From Fomitopsis serialis (taxonomy: Eukaryota; Basidiomycota; Agaricomycetes; Polyporales; Fomitopsidaceae), in assembly GCF_022376445.1 (NCBI RefSeq), contig NW_025955291.1, forward strand, positions 1-44,184: a DNA stretch of 44,184 nucleotides, in the 5' to 3' direction. This document shows, piece after piece, positions 43,465-44,184 of this stretch (position 1 is its first letter; the number at the start of each line of letters is the position of its first letter). A model generated the notes under the pieces. That model saw only the letters and a program-made list of their open reading frames with translations. It had not been told where the DNA came from and did no database searches. The position numbers and the translations under genes were made by a program.

Positions 43465-43775
43465 GAAGCTTGACTTCGGAGTACACCGCGAGGGCCTCGC
43501 GGGTCAGCTCTCCGCATGCGCCATCTGCACGAACGCGTGGATCGCGCCGGCCTCGCGAGACCTGCCGGAGACGGTGGGGCTTCCTAAGGGCACTACTCGT
43601 AGTCGGGGACGCTGTGACACCTAGAGGGATAGCATGCGGACATTCCGAAAAGGTTAGTTGGAGATGAGGGGGAGGAGAAGGTCGCATGTAGGGAGCTGGC
43701 AGGCGTACACGATGTGATCGGATGCCGTAGGACGACGAGGACTAGTTACCCACCTTCAAGATGATAGGTGCATGG
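43465..43775 (+). pseudogene. Duplicated fragment of the alpha/beta-hydrolase pseudogene
   Basis: This segment repeats, with many substitutions and indels, the 3' part of the hydrolase pseudogene at about 38525-38840. Shared pieces are CTTCGGAGTACACCGCGAG, CGCCGGCCTCGCG-GACCTGCCG, GGACACTACTCG or GGGCACTACTCG, GACGACGAGGAC and TTCAAGATGATAGGTGCATG. The encoded remnant is NAWIAPASRDLPET. No upstream exons accompany it, so it is a truncated copy, duplicated at DNA level. Confidence 0.7.
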
Positions 43776-44184
43776 GCACGGCGCGTGTAGCTCAGTCGAT
43801 CGGTGCGTCTGGCATGGAAGCATGCTTGCCACAAAGTCTGGAGGCGGAGACGGAGATGGTGCTTGAGATGGTGGTGTAACTCAGCTCGAGTCATGCAGAG
43901 AGGCAGACAACTTACCTAGCCACGCATGCCTGTGTCTCATTCATCTCATCCTGACCGGCTAGCGATTGCAGAACCGCTCCCCTGCCTTCCGCGACGCCGA
44001 GTCTTCTTCCAGCGGTCGACCAGTTGGCTAGTAGACCATTGCGTGTCGCCGCAGATCCAGCTGCGATTCAGCTTTCACGCGTAGTGGAGTCAAGTCGCCG
44101 ACTAATAAGTCCCAAATGCGAAGACAGACGGTGATACACTTGAGTGGAATGCGGACTTGGAGTCGATCTGCGGCCTTAACACTC
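43776..44184. other. Window end without a recognised gene
   Basis: A TAGCTCAGTCGATCGG match to a tRNA A box lies near 43788, but no B box or cloverleaf follows. Nothing else is recognised. Confidence 0.4.

Noticed and set aside
43783..43860. tRNA-like start (TAGCTCAGTCGATCGG)
   Set aside because: It matches an A box but no B box (GGTTCGANNCC) or acceptor-stem pairing follows.
1..44184. CRISPR arrays, bacterial operons or prophage features
   Set aside because: The window is eukaryotic: spliceosomal introns are everywhere and no array with regular short repeats and unique spacers was seen.

Overview
This window is nuclear DNA from a filamentous basidiomycete, most likely an Agaricomycete and plausibly a polypore. 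The basis is many short GT-AG introns (about 50-65 nt), multi-exon genes, and several Agaricomycete-expanded membrane-protein families (DUF6533-like, DUF6534-like and another multi-pass family). Family names are recalled from conserved motifs; no database search was run.

Layout. (1) 1-2580, minus strand: 5' part of a Gypsy-type LTR retrotransposon, with a gag frame carrying a CCHC knuckle and running into a DSG aspartic protease at the window edge, with frame changes. (2) 3213-4016: an unidentified 267-codon ORF. (3) 4150-5714: an intact six-exon, seven-membrane-segment protein. (4) 7116-10422: a complete six-exon Argonaute with an RGG-rich N-terminus and all four catalytic residues. (5) 13038-36513: an accessory block framed by five paralogous DUF6533-like membrane-protein genes, three in tandem on the plus strand (13038-14752, 15913-17610, 18342-19905) and two on the minus strand (31925-33598, 34912-36513). 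Between them lie a plus-strand DUF6534-like gene with a frame break, a GNAT acetyltransferase, a small unidentified gene, a minus-strand DUF6534-like gene with one frame break, and an intact 15-exon membrane-anchored flavin monooxygenase. (6) 37597-38810: an alpha/beta-hydrolase pseudogene, a fragment of which recurs at 43465-43775. (7) 39640-40115: a tandem repeat array. (8) 41218-42733: an F-box protein gene, probably with one break.

Main result. In all five DUF6533-like paralogues the reading frame can be kept from start to stop only by including two separate 2-nt micro-exons. Each sits between an upstream AG and a downstream GT. With both included, all five models (313-343 aa, and 288 aa for the truncated third copy) sum to whole codons; removing each composite intron in one piece breaks the frame. 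The flavin monooxygenase likewise needs 7-nt and 14-nt exons.

Other points. Intact genes (Argonaute, the 4150 membrane protein, the monooxygenase, the DUF6533 set) sit among genes with one-base frame breaks, so either decay or homopolymer errors in the assembly must be considered. The paralogue units also share upstream and downstream non-coding sequence, including fold-back repeats.
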